Shown: in pieces, positions 7,741-17,013 of the stretch | Layout of the letters: every line of letters starts with the position of its first letter | Numbering within the stretch: position 1 is the first letter of the stretch | Origin: Noviherbaspirillum sedimenti | GTDB lineage: Bacteria > Pseudomonadota > Gammaproteobacteria > Burkholderiales > Burkholderiaceae_D | Assembly (NCBI RefSeq): GCF_003590835.1 | Contig: NZ_QYUQ01000002.1 | Span: 4,526,001-4,590,000 of the forward strand | DNA length: 64,000 nucleotides | Direction of reading: 5' to 3' | Program-made: the position numbers and the translations under genes | The notes under the pieces: model-generated | Database searches by the model: none | What the model saw: the letters and a program-made list of their open reading frames with translations, nothing else | What the model was told of the DNA's origin: nothing

Positions 7741-9666
7741 ATGAAAGCGTTCCTTGACTTACCACGGTTTTATAAAAAACTGATTGCCGTGGCGGCAGAC
7801 CTGGTGTTTTTGCCGCTGGCATTTTACCTGGCCATTATCATGCGCTATGAGGGCATGACCATGGACTTGTTCAAGCAATACGTCTGGCTGATCCTGGCGG
7901 CGCCTGCAGTCTCCATTCCGATTTTCATCAAGTTGGGCTTGTACCGCGCCGTAGTGCGCTTCATCGACCACAAGATCGTGTATGTGGTGATCAGCGGCGT
8001 GACCCTGGCGGTCATGATCATGGCGGCACTCGTAACAATGATCCATCATGTCGGCTTATCGCGTGGGGCGCTGGGCATTTACTGGGTAATCGCCATTCTG
8101 TATGTCGTGGCTAGCCGCTTCGTGGCGCGTAGTTATTTTTTGCATGCAAGTTTTGCTGGCACTGATCGTCCGCGCGTGGCCATTTATGGCGCCGGCCAGG
8201 GTGGCACCCAATTGCTGGGGGCGCTACGTGCCGGCCAGGATTACTTGCCGGTGGCATTCATTGACGACAAGGCTGAATTGCACGGAACGACCATCGGCGG
8301 CATCAAGGTCTTTCCTTCCACCCACCTGGCTGCCATGGTCGCCAGAAAAAAAATCAACGGTGTCGTGCTGGCCATGCCATCGGTGACAAAGGCACAGCAA
8401 AAACACATCATCGATCGCCTGGAACCCTTGAAGCTCAAGACCTGGGTCATGCCGCCGATGGAAAATCTGATGTCGGGTACTTCGCGGGCACAGGATGTGC
8501 GGGAAATCGACATCGAGGACTTGTTGGGGCGCGATCCGGTGGCGCCGGATGCTGCCCTGATTTCAAAGTGCATTACCGGAAAAACCGTCATGGTCAGCGG
8601 CGCAGGCGGTTCGATTGGTGGCGAATTGTGCCGGCAAATTCTCAAGCAACGGCCCGATCGCCTGATTCTGCTGGAATTGTCGGAATTCGCGCTCTATTCG
8701 ATCGAACAGGAATTGCAGGGATTGCAAAAAAGCTTGCGCCTTGAAATTGAAGTGCTGCCTTTTCTGGGGTCGGTGCTGGAGCAGGAAAAATGCGAGCGCA
8801 TCATGCGCAATTTTTCCGTGGAAACCATTTACCATGCCGCCGCCTACAAACATGTGCCGCTGGTCGAGCACAATCCGATCGACGGCATTCGCAACAATGC
8901 ACTGGGTACGCTGAGCCTGGCACGGGCGGCAATCGCCGCAGGGGTGAAATGCTTCGTGTTGATTTCCACCGACAAGGCGGTGCGTCCAACCAATGTCATG
9001 GGTTCGACCAAACGCCTGGCGGAATTGGTGATGCAAGCCTTCGCCCGCCAGCAAAAAACTACCCGCTTTTGCATGGTTCGATTCGGCAATGTGCTTGGTT
9101 CGTCCGGATCGGTGGTGCCGCTGTTCCGCAAGCAAATCATGGCGGGTGGCCCGATCACGCTGACCCATCCGGAAATCACCCGTTATTTCATGACCATCCC
9201 GGAAGCCGCGCAACTGGTGCTGCAGGCCGGCGCCATGGGCGACGGTGGCGATGTGTTCGTGCTCGACATGGGGGAGCCGGTGAAAATCGTCGACATGGCC
9301 AGGCGCATGGTGCATTTGAGCGGCCTGGAAGTCAAAAGCGATGAGTCGCCGGACGGCACCATCGAAATTCGCCATGTCGGCTTGCGCCCCGGCGAAAAGC
9401 TGTATGAAGAATTGCTGATTGGCTCGAATGTCGAGGGCACCGAACATCCGCTCATCCTGCGCGCGAAGGAAGCGGAAATTCCCTGGGGCTTGCTGCAGGA
9501 ACTGCTCGGCAAGCTGGAAGCTGCCTGTGCTCGTTACGACCATGAGGAAGTGCGTGCATTGCTGTTGCAGATCGTGCCTGGCTACGCGCCGCAATGCGGT
9601 ATCGAAGACCTGATTTGGCGTACCAAAAACGATTTATTGTTTTTGGGGAAAGCAACCCTGCATTGA
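7741..9666 (+). CDS. Membrane-bound nucleotide-sugar 4,6-dehydratase (WbpM/FlaA1/CapD-like)
   Basis: A 641-residue protein with four predicted N-terminal membrane helices (residues 15-125), a first nucleotide-binding segment with GAGQGG, then an extended SDR catalytic domain with GAGGSIGGELC. The region STDKAVRPTNVMGSTKR holds the active-site Met-x3-Lys that replaces Tyr-x3-Lys in this group. Family members convert UDP-GlcNAc to a 4-keto-6-deoxy sugar for O-antigen, capsule or modified surface sugars. Immediate neighbours are a phosphomannomutase and waaA, which fits a role in surface polysaccharide. The 240 bases in front are AT-richer than average and presumably carry the promoter, but I could not define a convincing -35/-10 pair. 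The exact sugar product is unknown. Confidence 0.92.
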   Translation: MKAFLDLPRFYKKLIAVAADLVFLPLAFYLAIIMRYEGMTMDLFKQYVWLILAAPAVSIPIFIKLGLYRAVVRFIDHKIVYVVISGVTLAVMIMAALVTMIHHVGLSRGALGIYWVIAILYVVASRFVARSYFLHASFAGTDRPRVAIYGAGQGGTQLLGALRAGQDYLPVAFIDDKAELHGTTIGGIKVFPSTHLAAMVARKKINGVVLAMPSVTKAQQKHIIDRLEPLKLKTWVMPPMENLMSGTSRAQDVREIDIEDLLGRDPVAPDAALISKCITGKTVMVSGAGGSIGGELCRQILKQRPDRLILLELSEFALYSIEQELQGLQKSLRLEIEVLPFLGSVLEQEKCERIMRNFSVETIYHAAAYKHVPLVEHNPIDGIRNNALGTLSLARAAIAAGVKCFVLISTDKAVRPTNVMGSTKRLAELVMQAFARQQKTTRFCMVRFGNVLGSSGSVVPLFRKQIMAGGPITLTHPEITRYFMTIPEAAQLVLQAGAMGDGGDVFVLDMGEPVKIVDMARRMVHLSGLEVKSDESPDGTIEIRHVGLRPGEKLYEELLIGSNVEGTEHPLILRAKEAEIPWGLLQELLGKLEAACARYDHEEVRALLLQIVPGYAPQCGIEDLIWRTKNDLLFLGKATLH

Positions 9667-9697
9667 TCTCAGTTATTTTTATTAAAAGAAAGTCGTA

Positions 9698-11074
9698 ATG
9701 TTGAAACTCACCCAAAGTATCTTCAAGGCTTACGATATCCGCGGTATCGTCGGCAAAACCCTGGATGCCGCGATTGCGCGGCAAATCGGCCAGGCATTCG
9801 GCAGTGCGGTGCGCGCCAGGGGCGAAAAAAATGTCGTGATCGGTCGCGATGGCCGCCTGTCCGGCCCGGAACTGGCCAGCGCCCTGGCCGCCGGCTTACA
9901 GTCCGCCGGGGTCGATGTGATCGATCTTGGCGTGGTGGCCACCCCGCTGGTTTATTTTGGCACGCACATGCTGGATGCCCAGTCCGGCATCATGGTAACC
10001 GGCAGCCACAATCCGCCGGATTACAACGGTTTCAAGATGGTGCTGGGCAGTGAGGCGATCTACGGCGACACCATCCAGGCGCTGTATCAGGCGATCGTCA
10101 AGGGCGAGTTTGCCATCGGCGCCGGCAGCTATCGCCAGCACGATATCAGGGATGCCTACCTGCAGCGCATCGTCGGTGACGTCAAGCTGGCGCGGCCGAT
10201 GAAGATCGCCGTCGATTGCGGCAATGGTGTGGCCGGCGCTTTTGCCGGGGACTTGTATCGCGCCATGGGTTGCGAAGTGACCGAATTGTTTTGCGAGGTC
10301 GATGGCAATTTCCCCAACCACCATCCCGATCCGGCGCATCCGGAAAACCTGCAGGACCTGATTCGTTGTGTGCAACAGGGCGATGCTGAAATCGGCCTGG
10401 CTTTCGACGGCGACGGCGACCGCCTGGGCGTGGTGACCAAGGATGGCCAGATCATTTTCCCGGACCGGCAATTGATGTTGTTCGCCGAGGACGTGCTGTT
10501 GCGCAATCCGGGCCAGCAAATCCTCTATGACGTCAAATGCACGCGCCACCTGGCGCCCTGGATCGCGCAGCGCGGCGGCCAGCCGCTGATGTGGAAAACC
10601 GGTCATTCGCTGGTCAAGGCCAAGATGCGCGAGACTGGCGCCCCGCTGGGCGGCGAGATGAGCGGCCATGTCTTCTTCAAGGATCGCTGGTACGGCTTCG
10701 ACGATGGCTTGTATGCCGGCGCGCGCATGCTGGAGCTCCTGAGCCGGCAGCAGGATCCCTCGGCCATCCTGAACGCCTTGCCGCAATCGGCGTCGACGCC
10801 GGAACTGCAGCTGCAATTGCAGGAAGGGGAAAATTTTGCGCTGATCGGCAAGCTGCAAGGCGAGGCGCGCTTCCCGGGCTCGGACCAGACCATCACCATC
10901 GACGGCTTGCGCGTCGAATACCCGGATGGCTTTGGCCTGGCGCGTTCGTCCAACACCACGCCGGTGATCGTGATGCGCTTCGAAGCCGAATCGCCGCAAG
11001 CCCTGCAGCGCATCCAGGGCGAATTCAAGCGTGTGATCCTGGCCGCCAAGCCCGACGCCGCCCTGCCGTTCTGA
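9698..11074 (+). CDS. Phosphomannomutase / phosphoglucomutase
   Basis: A 458-residue alpha-D-phosphohexomutase of the AlgC/ManB type, interconverting hexose 1- and 6-phosphates to feed GDP-mannose or UDP-glucose. The phosphoserine loop is TGSHNPPDYNG (Ser about 103), the metal loop FDGDGDRLG (Asp about 237), and the sugar-binding loop GGEMSGHVFF. The C-terminal domain has RSSNTTPVIVMRFEA, the phosphate-binding segment. It follows the dehydratase gene by 31 bases and precedes waaA by about 20, suggesting a small envelope-sugar operon. Confidence 0.94.
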   Translation: MLKLTQSIFKAYDIRGIVGKTLDAAIARQIGQAFGSAVRARGEKNVVIGRDGRLSGPELASALAAGLQSAGVDVIDLGVVATPLVYFGTHMLDAQSGIMVTGSHNPPDYNGFKMVLGSEAIYGDTIQALYQAIVKGEFAIGAGSYRQHDIRDAYLQRIVGDVKLARPMKIAVDCGNGVAGAFAGDLYRAMGCEVTELFCEVDGNFPNHHPDPAHPENLQDLIRCVQQGDAEIGLAFDGDGDRLGVVTKDGQIIFPDRQLMLFAEDVLLRNPGQQILYDVKCTRHLAPWIAQRGGQPLMWKTGHSLVKAKMRETGAPLGGEMSGHVFFKDRWYGFDDGLYAGARMLELLSRQQDPSAILNALPQSASTPELQLQLQEGENFALIGKLQGEARFPGSDQTITIDGLRVEYPDGFGLARSSNTTPVIVMRFEAESPQALQRIQGEFKRVILAAKPDAALPF

Positions 11075-11096
11075 TGGCTGCTGGCCTTTGCTCCTG

Positions 11097-12374
11097 ATGC
11101 GCCGGCTGTATTCATTCGCCTGGTGGCTCGCGCTGCCGCTGGTGCTGGCGCGCCTGTGGTGGCGCGGCCGCAGGGAACCCGGCTACCGGCGGCATGTGAG
11201 CGAACGCCTCGGCTTTTATCGCGGCATTGATCGCAGCGTTGCGGCCGGTCGTCCCCTGTTATGGGTGCATGCGGTTTCGGTCGGCGAGACGCGGGCGGCA
11301 GAGCCGCTGATCGACAGCCTGCTGGCTGCCTATCCGGATGCGGCCGTGCTGCTGACGCACATGACGCCGACCGGTCGCGCCACCGGCCGTGCCTTGTTCG
11401 GCAAACACGGCGCGCGCCTCGTGCAATCCTACCTGCCTTACGATACCGGCTGGATGGTGCGGCGTTTTCTCTCGCATTTCCAGCCCCGCCTGTGCGTATT
11501 GATGGAGACTGAAGTCTGGCCGAACCTGATTGCCGGTTGCGTGCGTCAGCATGTCCCGGTGATGTTGGTCAATGCCCGCTTGTCGGAACGTTCGCTGGCC
11601 AAGGCACAGCGCCTGTCGGGCCTGATGCGGGAAGCGGCGCGGGGATTTTCCTGTATTGCCGCCCAGACCGAGGCCGACGCGGCGCGTCTGCGCCAGATGG
11701 GCGCCAGCAACGTGCATGTCACCGGCAGCATCAAGTTCGATGTCGCGCCGCCGCAGGAAATACTGATCCGTGGCGCTGCCTTGCGTGGCCAGATCGGCAG
11801 TCGTCCGGTATTGTTGTGCGCCAGCACGCGCGAAGGCGAAGAGGAATTGATCCTGGACGCGCTGCTGCAATGCGACCTGCAGCAGGCGCTGGTGGTCATC
11901 GTGCCGCGTCATCCACAGCGTTTCGATGCAGTCGCGCGTATGGCGGCCCTGCGCAATATCATGCTGTGCCGCCGTTCTGAACTGGGCAGCGCCTGGGTCG
12001 GGCCGGAGGTGCGTGTGCTGCTGGGAGACTCGATGGGCGAGATGTTCGCCTATTATGCGGCCTGCGATGTCGCTTTCATCGGCGGCAGCCTGCTGCCATT
12101 GGGCGGGCAGAACCTGATCGAAGCCTGCGCACTCGGCAAGCCGGTGCTGATCGGCCCGCATACCCATAATTTCCTGACCATCAGCGCCGATGCCGTGGAT
12201 GCCGGCGCCGCCATCCGCGTCGCCGATGCGCCCGCCATGCTGCAGCAGGCGCGACGCCTGCTGCAGGCCGACGTCGAGCGCATCGTGATGGGCGCCAAGG
12301 CCAAGGCGTATGCCGAACAGCACCGCGGCGCCACCGCCAGGACGATGGCCTTGCTCAAGCCGCTGATCGATTAA
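11097..12374 (+). CDS. waaA: 3-deoxy-D-manno-octulosonic acid (Kdo) transferase
   Basis: A 425-residue GT-B glycosyltransferase that adds Kdo to lipid A at the inner membrane. An N-terminal hydrophobic anchor (RLYSFAWWLALPLVLARLWW) is followed by the Kdo-transferase domain: ERLGFYRG, WVHAVSVGETRAAEPL, METEVWPNL, VNARLSERS, then VPRHPQRF and IGGSLLPLGGQNLIEACALG, the activated-sugar-binding part. I chose ATG 11097 since family proteins start close to that anchor; an in-frame TTG at 11088 would add three residues. It sits directly behind the phosphomannomutase gene and is convergent with the RND efflux operon. Confidence 0.94.
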   Translation: MRRLYSFAWWLALPLVLARLWWRGRREPGYRRHVSERLGFYRGIDRSVAAGRPLLWVHAVSVGETRAAEPLIDSLLAAYPDAAVLLTHMTPTGRATGRALFGKHGARLVQSYLPYDTGWMVRRFLSHFQPRLCVLMETEVWPNLIAGCVRQHVPVMLVNARLSERSLAKAQRLSGLMREAARGFSCIAAQTEADAARLRQMGASNVHVTGSIKFDVAPPQEILIRGAALRGQIGSRPVLLCASTREGEEELILDALLQCDLQQALVVIVPRHPQRFDAVARMAALRNIMLCRRSELGSAWVGPEVRVLLGDSMGEMFAYYAACDVAFIGGSLLPLGGQNLIEACALGKPVLIGPHTHNFLTISADAVDAGAAIRVADAPAMLQQARRLLQADVERIVMGAKAKAYAEQHRGATARTMALLKPLID

Positions 12375-12434
12375 GTTTTTTCGAATTCCGGACCCGCGGT
12401 TGGGCGTCGCCGAAACGCGCCCTGGCGTCGTCAC

Positions 12435-13844
12435 TTATTTTGCAGCGCTGGCGGCATTTTCCTGCAGGCCGCCGCCCAGTGCCCGGTACAGGTCGATTGC
12501 ATTGGTCAGCCGTAGCAGCCGGGTTTGCACCAGCGCCTGTTCGGCGTTAAACAATTCGCGCTGCGCGTCCAGTACTTCCAGCGAACTGGCCACGCCATTC
12601 TTGAAGCGCAGGTCGGCCAGGCGCAGACGATCGGCCTGCGCTTCGCCCACGCTGCGCTGGGCGTCCAGCTGCTCATTCAAGGTGGCGCGCGCCGCCAGGG
12701 CGTCAGCGACTTCGCGGAATGCCACCTGGACCGATTTTTCATAATCGGCCACGGCGATATGCTTGCGTACGTGCGCAAGATCCAGGCTGTTGCTGTTGCG
12801 GCCGGCATCGAAAATCGGTATGGCCAGTTGCGGCACAAATGACCAGGTGCGCGAACCGGCATCGAACAGGCCGGACAGTGTATTGCTGGCGGTGCCTACT
12901 CCCGCGGTCAGGGAAATGCGCGGGAAGAAGGCGGCGCGGGCGGCGCCGATGTTGGCGTTGGTGGCAATCAGGCGCTGTTCGGCGGCGCGGATGTCGGGGC
13001 GCTGCGTCAGCAAGTCCGAGGGCAGGCCGGCCGGCAGTTCCGCCACGATCCCTTGCGAATTCAGCATCTGTGCCGTCGGCAAATCTGTCATAGGTTTACC
13101 TACCAGCAGCGCCAGCGCATTGGCGGCTTGCGCGCGCTGCCGCGCCAGCGTTGCCAGTGCCACCCGTGCCGAGCCGACCAGGGTTTCATTCAGACGCAGA
13201 TCAAGCGCGGACGAGGCGCCGACATCGAAGCGCTGTTTTGCCAGTCGGTAAGCGGATTCGCGGCCTTCCAGGGTTTTTTGCGCCAGCACGTATTGTTCAT
13301 CGAAGGCGCGTTCGGCCAGGTATGCCTTGGCCGTTTCGGCTACCAGGCCGATATGGGCCGCCTGGCGCGCCTCGGCGGTGGCCAGGTATTGCGCCAGCGC
13401 CGCGTCATTCAGGCTCCTTATCCGGCCGAAGAAATCCAGCTCGAAGGAGGTCAGGCTCAGGCCGACCTGGTAGCTGCGGCTGACCGTCGACAGGCCGGTG
13501 GGCGACAGCGTTACCGGCACCCGCGCGTTCGAGTTCGACACCTGGCCGTTCAGGGTGGGCAGGAGATCGGCCGACTGGATATTGTAGAGCGCGCGTGCCT
13601 CGTCGATGCGCAGCGCCGCTGTGCGCAAGTCGCGGTTGTTTTCCAGGGCGGCGGCAATCAGCGCCTGCAGGCGCGCATCGGCGAAGAATTCGCGCCAGCC
13701 AAGTTCAACGGGCCTGGCTGCCGTGCCGGCTGCCTCTGCCGGGTAGTTGGCCGCCACCGGCGCCTGCGGTCTCTCGTAGCGCGGCGCCAGCGTGCAGCCG
13801 GCCATGAGGCTGGCGCTCAACAGTAAAAGGCTTGATTTGATCAT
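12435..13844 (-). CDS. Outer membrane efflux lipoprotein of an RND pump (OprM/NodT family)
   Basis: A 469-residue outer membrane factor that forms the exit duct of the tripartite pump encoded upstream. A signal peptide ends in the lipobox LMAGC (Cys at residue 16), so it is lipid-anchored. The two OEP repeats are visible, each with long alpha-helical stretches (for example DEARALYNIQSADLLPTLNG and LIATNANIGAARAAFFPRI), and the start TLAPRYERP is typical of the NodT group. Its ATG overlaps the permease stop by four bases (13841-13844), indicating translational coupling. It is the last gene of the three-gene operon and is convergent with waaA. Confidence 0.94.
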   Translation of the reverse strand: MIKSSLLLLSASLMAGCTLAPRYERPQAPVAANYPAEAAGTAARPVELGWREFFADARLQALIAAALENNRDLRTAALRIDEARALYNIQSADLLPTLNGQVSNSNARVPVTLSPTGLSTVSRSYQVGLSLTSFELDFFGRIRSLNDAALAQYLATAEARQAAHIGLVAETAKAYLAERAFDEQYVLAQKTLEGRESAYRLAKQRFDVGASSALDLRLNETLVGSARVALATLARQRAQAANALALLVGKPMTDLPTAQMLNSQGIVAELPAGLPSDLLTQRPDIRAAEQRLIATNANIGAARAAFFPRISLTAGVGTASNTLSGLFDAGSRTWSFVPQLAIPIFDAGRNSNSLDLAHVRKHIAVADYEKSVQVAFREVADALAARATLNEQLDAQRSVGEAQADRLRLADLRFKNGVASSLEVLDAQRELFNAEQALVQTRLLRLTNAIDLYRALGGGLQENAASAAK

Positions 13845-16800
13845 GCCGCTTCTCCATCGTTCGGTTCCAGGTGCGCGGCATACATGCGGCGCTGGCGTTC
13901 GCTGCCCTTGAAGATTCTCCTGACCACGACAAAGAAGACCGGCACCAGGAACACCGCCAGCACGGTGGCGGTGATCATGCCGCCCATGACGCCGGTGCCG
14001 ATGGCGCGTTGGCTGGCCGAGCCGGCGCCGCTTGCCGTCACCAGCGGCAGTACGCCGAGAATGAAGGCCAGCGAGGTCATGACGATCGGGCGGAAGCGTA
14101 GCTGCGCAGCTTCCAGCGTGGCTTCGACCAGGCCCTTGCCCTGCGCATGCAAGTCCTTGGCAAATTCGATGATCAGGATGGCGTTCTTGGACGACAGGCC
14201 AATGATGGCGATCAGGCCGACCTTGAAATAGACATCGTTGGGCAGATCGCGCATGCTTGCCCCAAGCAAGGAGCCGAGAATTCCGAGCGGCACCACCAGC
14301 ATCACCGCCAGCGGAATCGAGGTGCTTTCGTAGAGGGCCGCCAGCACCAGGAATACCGCCAGCAGAGACAGCAGGAATAGTGCCGGCGCCTGCGAGCCGG
14401 AGGTCTTTTCCTCAAACGACTGGCCGGTCCACTCATAGCCGAAACCGGTCGGCAACTGCGTCGCCAGCCGTTCCATTTCCGCGATTGCTTCGCCAGTGCT
14501 GCGCCCTTCGGCGGCCTGGCCGGAAATGCGGAAGGCAGGATAGCCGTTGAAGCGCACCAGTTGCACCGGGCCGGTGCTCCAGCGCGAGGAAGCGAAGGAC
14601 GAGAACGGCACCATGCTTCCCTTGTTGTTGCGTACGTACAGCCGCAGCAAGTCTTCCGGACGCAGCCGCTGCGGCGCATCGACCTGCACGATCACGCGCT
14701 GCTGCCGCCCCTGGTTTGGAAAGTCGTTGACATAGCTGGTGCCGATCGCAGTGGACAGGGTGGCATTGATGTCGGCGAAACTGAGACCGAGCGCGCTGGC
14801 CTTGTCGCGGTCGATGTCCAGACGCAGCTGCGGCGTGTCTTCCAGTCCCTCCGGATGCACACCCTTGAGCACCGGGCTTTTCGCCGCCAGCTCAAGCAGT
14901 TGGTTGCGCGCGGCCAGCAGCGCCTGCTGGCCTTGGCCGCCACGGTCCTGCAGGCGGAAGGTGAAGCCGGTGGCGTTACCCAGTTCACGGATCGGCGGTG
15001 GATTGACCGGGACGATGATGGCGTCGCGGATGCCGGACAGCGCGCCCCTGGCACGCTCGACGATGGCGCCAGCCGAATCATCGGCGCCGCGATCTTGCCA
15101 GTCCTTCAGCGGCACGAATGTCAGTGCGGCATTCTGGCCGCGGCCGGAGAAGCTGAAACCGAGCACGGCGATGACGTGCTCGACCCCTGGCTGTTTCAGG
15201 TAATACTCCTCGACCTGCTTGACCACTTCGCGCGTGCGGTGGGTCGATGCCCCCGGTGGCAGCTGGATGTTGGTCATGATAAAACCCTGGTCTTCGGTGG
15301 GCAGGAAGGACGAGGGCAGGCGCGCGTACAGTAGCGCCACGCAACCGATGATCAGGGCATAAATCACCATGTAGCGCAGGGATTTGCCGAGCATCCTGCC
15401 GACCACGCTTTGGTAGCCGGTCGAGGCGCGCTGGAAGCTGCGGTTGAACCAGCCGAAGAAGCCCGACTTCTCATGGTGATGGCCAGCCTGCACCGGCTTC
15501 AGGATGGTCGCGCACAGGGCCGGCGTCAAGGTCAGTGCCATCAGGGCCGAGAACACCATCGACGACACCATCGACAGGGAAAACTGGCGATAGATCGAGC
15601 CCACCGCGCCGCCGAAAAAGGCCATCGGGATGAACACCGCGATCAACACCAGCGTGATGCCGACGATGGCGCCGGTGATCTGGCCCATGGCCTTGCGGGT
15701 GGCGTCGCGCGGCGACAGGCCTTCCTCGCGCATGATGCGCTCGACGTTTTCGACCACCACGATGGCATCGTCCACCAGGATGCCGATCGCCAGCACCATG
15801 CCGAACATGGTCAGGACGTTGATCGAGAAGCCGAAGGCCAGCATGGTGGCCAGGGTGCCCAGCAGCGCCACCGGCACGACGATGGTCGGGATCAGGGTGT
15901 AGCGGATGTTCTGCAGGAACAGGTACATCACCAAAAACACCAGCAGCACGGCTTCGGCCAGGGTCTTGACCACTTCTTCAATGGAGATCTTGACGAACAG
16001 CGAAGTGTCATAGGGAATTTCGTACTTGACGCCAGCCGGGAAGAATTTTTTCAGTTCTTCCATCTTGGCGCGCACCGCGGTGGCGGTGCCGAGCGCGTTC
16101 GCGGTAGGGGACAACTGTACGCCAATCGCCGCGCTGGGGCTGCCATCGGTGCGTGAGGAAGTGGCATAGGTCTGGCCGCCGATCTCGATGCTGGCAACAT
16201 CGGCCAGGCGCACCACCGAGCCATCCGGGTTGGCGCGCAGCGTGATGCGGCCGAATTCGTCGGCGCCGGCCAGTTGCCCGCTCACCACCACGCTGGCCGA
16301 AATCGGCTGCGTTCCCGGACTGGGCAAATCACCCAGCGTGCCGCCCGAGACTTGCGCGTTCTGGGCACGGATGGCATTGCTGACGTCGGCCGGCGTCAGC
16401 TTCAGGCTGGCCAGCTTGGCCGGGTCGATCCAGATGCGCATGGCGCGCTCGGTGCCGAACAGCTGCGCCTGGCCGACGCCCGGCACGCGCTTGATTTCGT
16501 TGAGGACGTTGCGCGAAAGGTAGTCGCCCAGCGCCACCGGATCCAGGCTGCCGTCGGTGGTGGTCAGGCTGATCATCTGCAGGAAGTTGCTGCGCGCCTT
16601 GTTGACCTGCACCCCTTGTTGCAGCACTGCCTGCGGCAGGCGCGGCTCGACCCGCTTGATACGGTTTTGTACGTCGACTGCGGCCAGGTCGGGATTGGTG
16701 CCCGGCACGAAGGTGACCGTGATCTGCGCGGTGCCGTTGGACTGGCTTTCCGATTCGATGTACTGCAGGCCTTCGGCGCCGTTCATCTCCTGCTCGATCA

Positions 16801-16990
16801 GGCTGGTCACGCTTTCGTCGAGGATTTTCGCGGTGGCACCGGGATAGGTGGCGGAAATCACCACCGACGGCGGCGCGATGGTCGGGTATTGCGCCACCGG
16901 CAGCGCGCGGATCGCCAGCAGGCCGGCCAGCATGATGAACAGCGCGATCACCCAGGCGAAGACCGGACGGTCGATGAAAAATTTTGCCAT
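13841..16990 (-). CDS. RND multidrug efflux permease, HAE1 family (AcrB/MexB-like)
   Basis: A 1049-residue inner-membrane proton/drug antiporter, the usual length for AcrB homologues. It opens MAKFFIDRPVFAWVIALFIM, has the proton-relay aspartates in ILVDDAIVVVENVERIM, the TM10 lysine in GLSSKNAILIIEFAKDL, and the AcrB-type proline-rich pore region (PPGASTHRTREV). The two periplasmic porter loops and 12 membrane segments are all present. It exports hydrophobic and amphiphilic drugs with the adaptor (upstream) and outer membrane lipoprotein (downstream, four-base overlap). Expression is probably controlled by the divergent TetR gene through the operator at 18337-18360. Substrates cannot be read from sequence. 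Confidence 0.96.
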   Translation of the reverse strand: MAKFFIDRPVFAWVIALFIMLAGLLAIRALPVAQYPTIAPPSVVISATYPGATAKILDESVTSLIEQEMNGAEGLQYIESESQSNGTAQITVTFVPGTNPDLAAVDVQNRIKRVEPRLPQAVLQQGVQVNKARSNFLQMISLTTTDGSLDPVALGDYLSRNVLNEIKRVPGVGQAQLFGTERAMRIWIDPAKLASLKLTPADVSNAIRAQNAQVSGGTLGDLPSPGTQPISASVVVSGQLAGADEFGRITLRANPDGSVVRLADVASIEIGGQTYATSSRTDGSPSAAIGVQLSPTANALGTATAVRAKMEELKKFFPAGVKYEIPYDTSLFVKISIEEVVKTLAEAVLLVFLVMYLFLQNIRYTLIPTIVVPVALLGTLATMLAFGFSINVLTMFGMVLAIGILVDDAIVVVENVERIMREEGLSPRDATRKAMGQITGAIVGITLVLIAVFIPMAFFGGAVGSIYRQFSLSMVSSMVFSALMALTLTPALCATILKPVQAGHHHEKSGFFGWFNRSFQRASTGYQSVVGRMLGKSLRYMVIYALIIGCVALLYARLPSSFLPTEDQGFIMTNIQLPPGASTHRTREVVKQVEEYYLKQPGVEHVIAVLGFSFSGRGQNAALTFVPLKDWQDRGADDSAGAIVERARGALSGIRDAIIVPVNPPPIRELGNATGFTFRLQDRGGQGQQALLAARNQLLELAAKSPVLKGVHPEGLEDTPQLRLDIDRDKASALGLSFADINATLSTAIGTSYVNDFPNQGRQQRVIVQVDAPQRLRPEDLLRLYVRNNKGSMVPFSSFASSRWSTGPVQLVRFNGYPAFRISGQAAEGRSTGEAIAEMERLATQLPTGFGYEWTGQSFEEKTSGSQAPALFLLSLLAVFLVLAALYESTSIPLAVMLVVPLGILGSLLGASMRDLPNDVYFKVGLIAIIGLSSKNAILIIEFAKDLHAQGKGLVEATLEAAQLRFRPIVMTSLAFILGVLPLVTASGAGSASQRAIGTGVMGGMITATVLAVFLVPVFFVVVRRIFKGSERQRRMYAAHLEPNDGEAA

Positions 16991-17013
16991 GGCGGGCTTC
17001 CTTTAGCGGGACT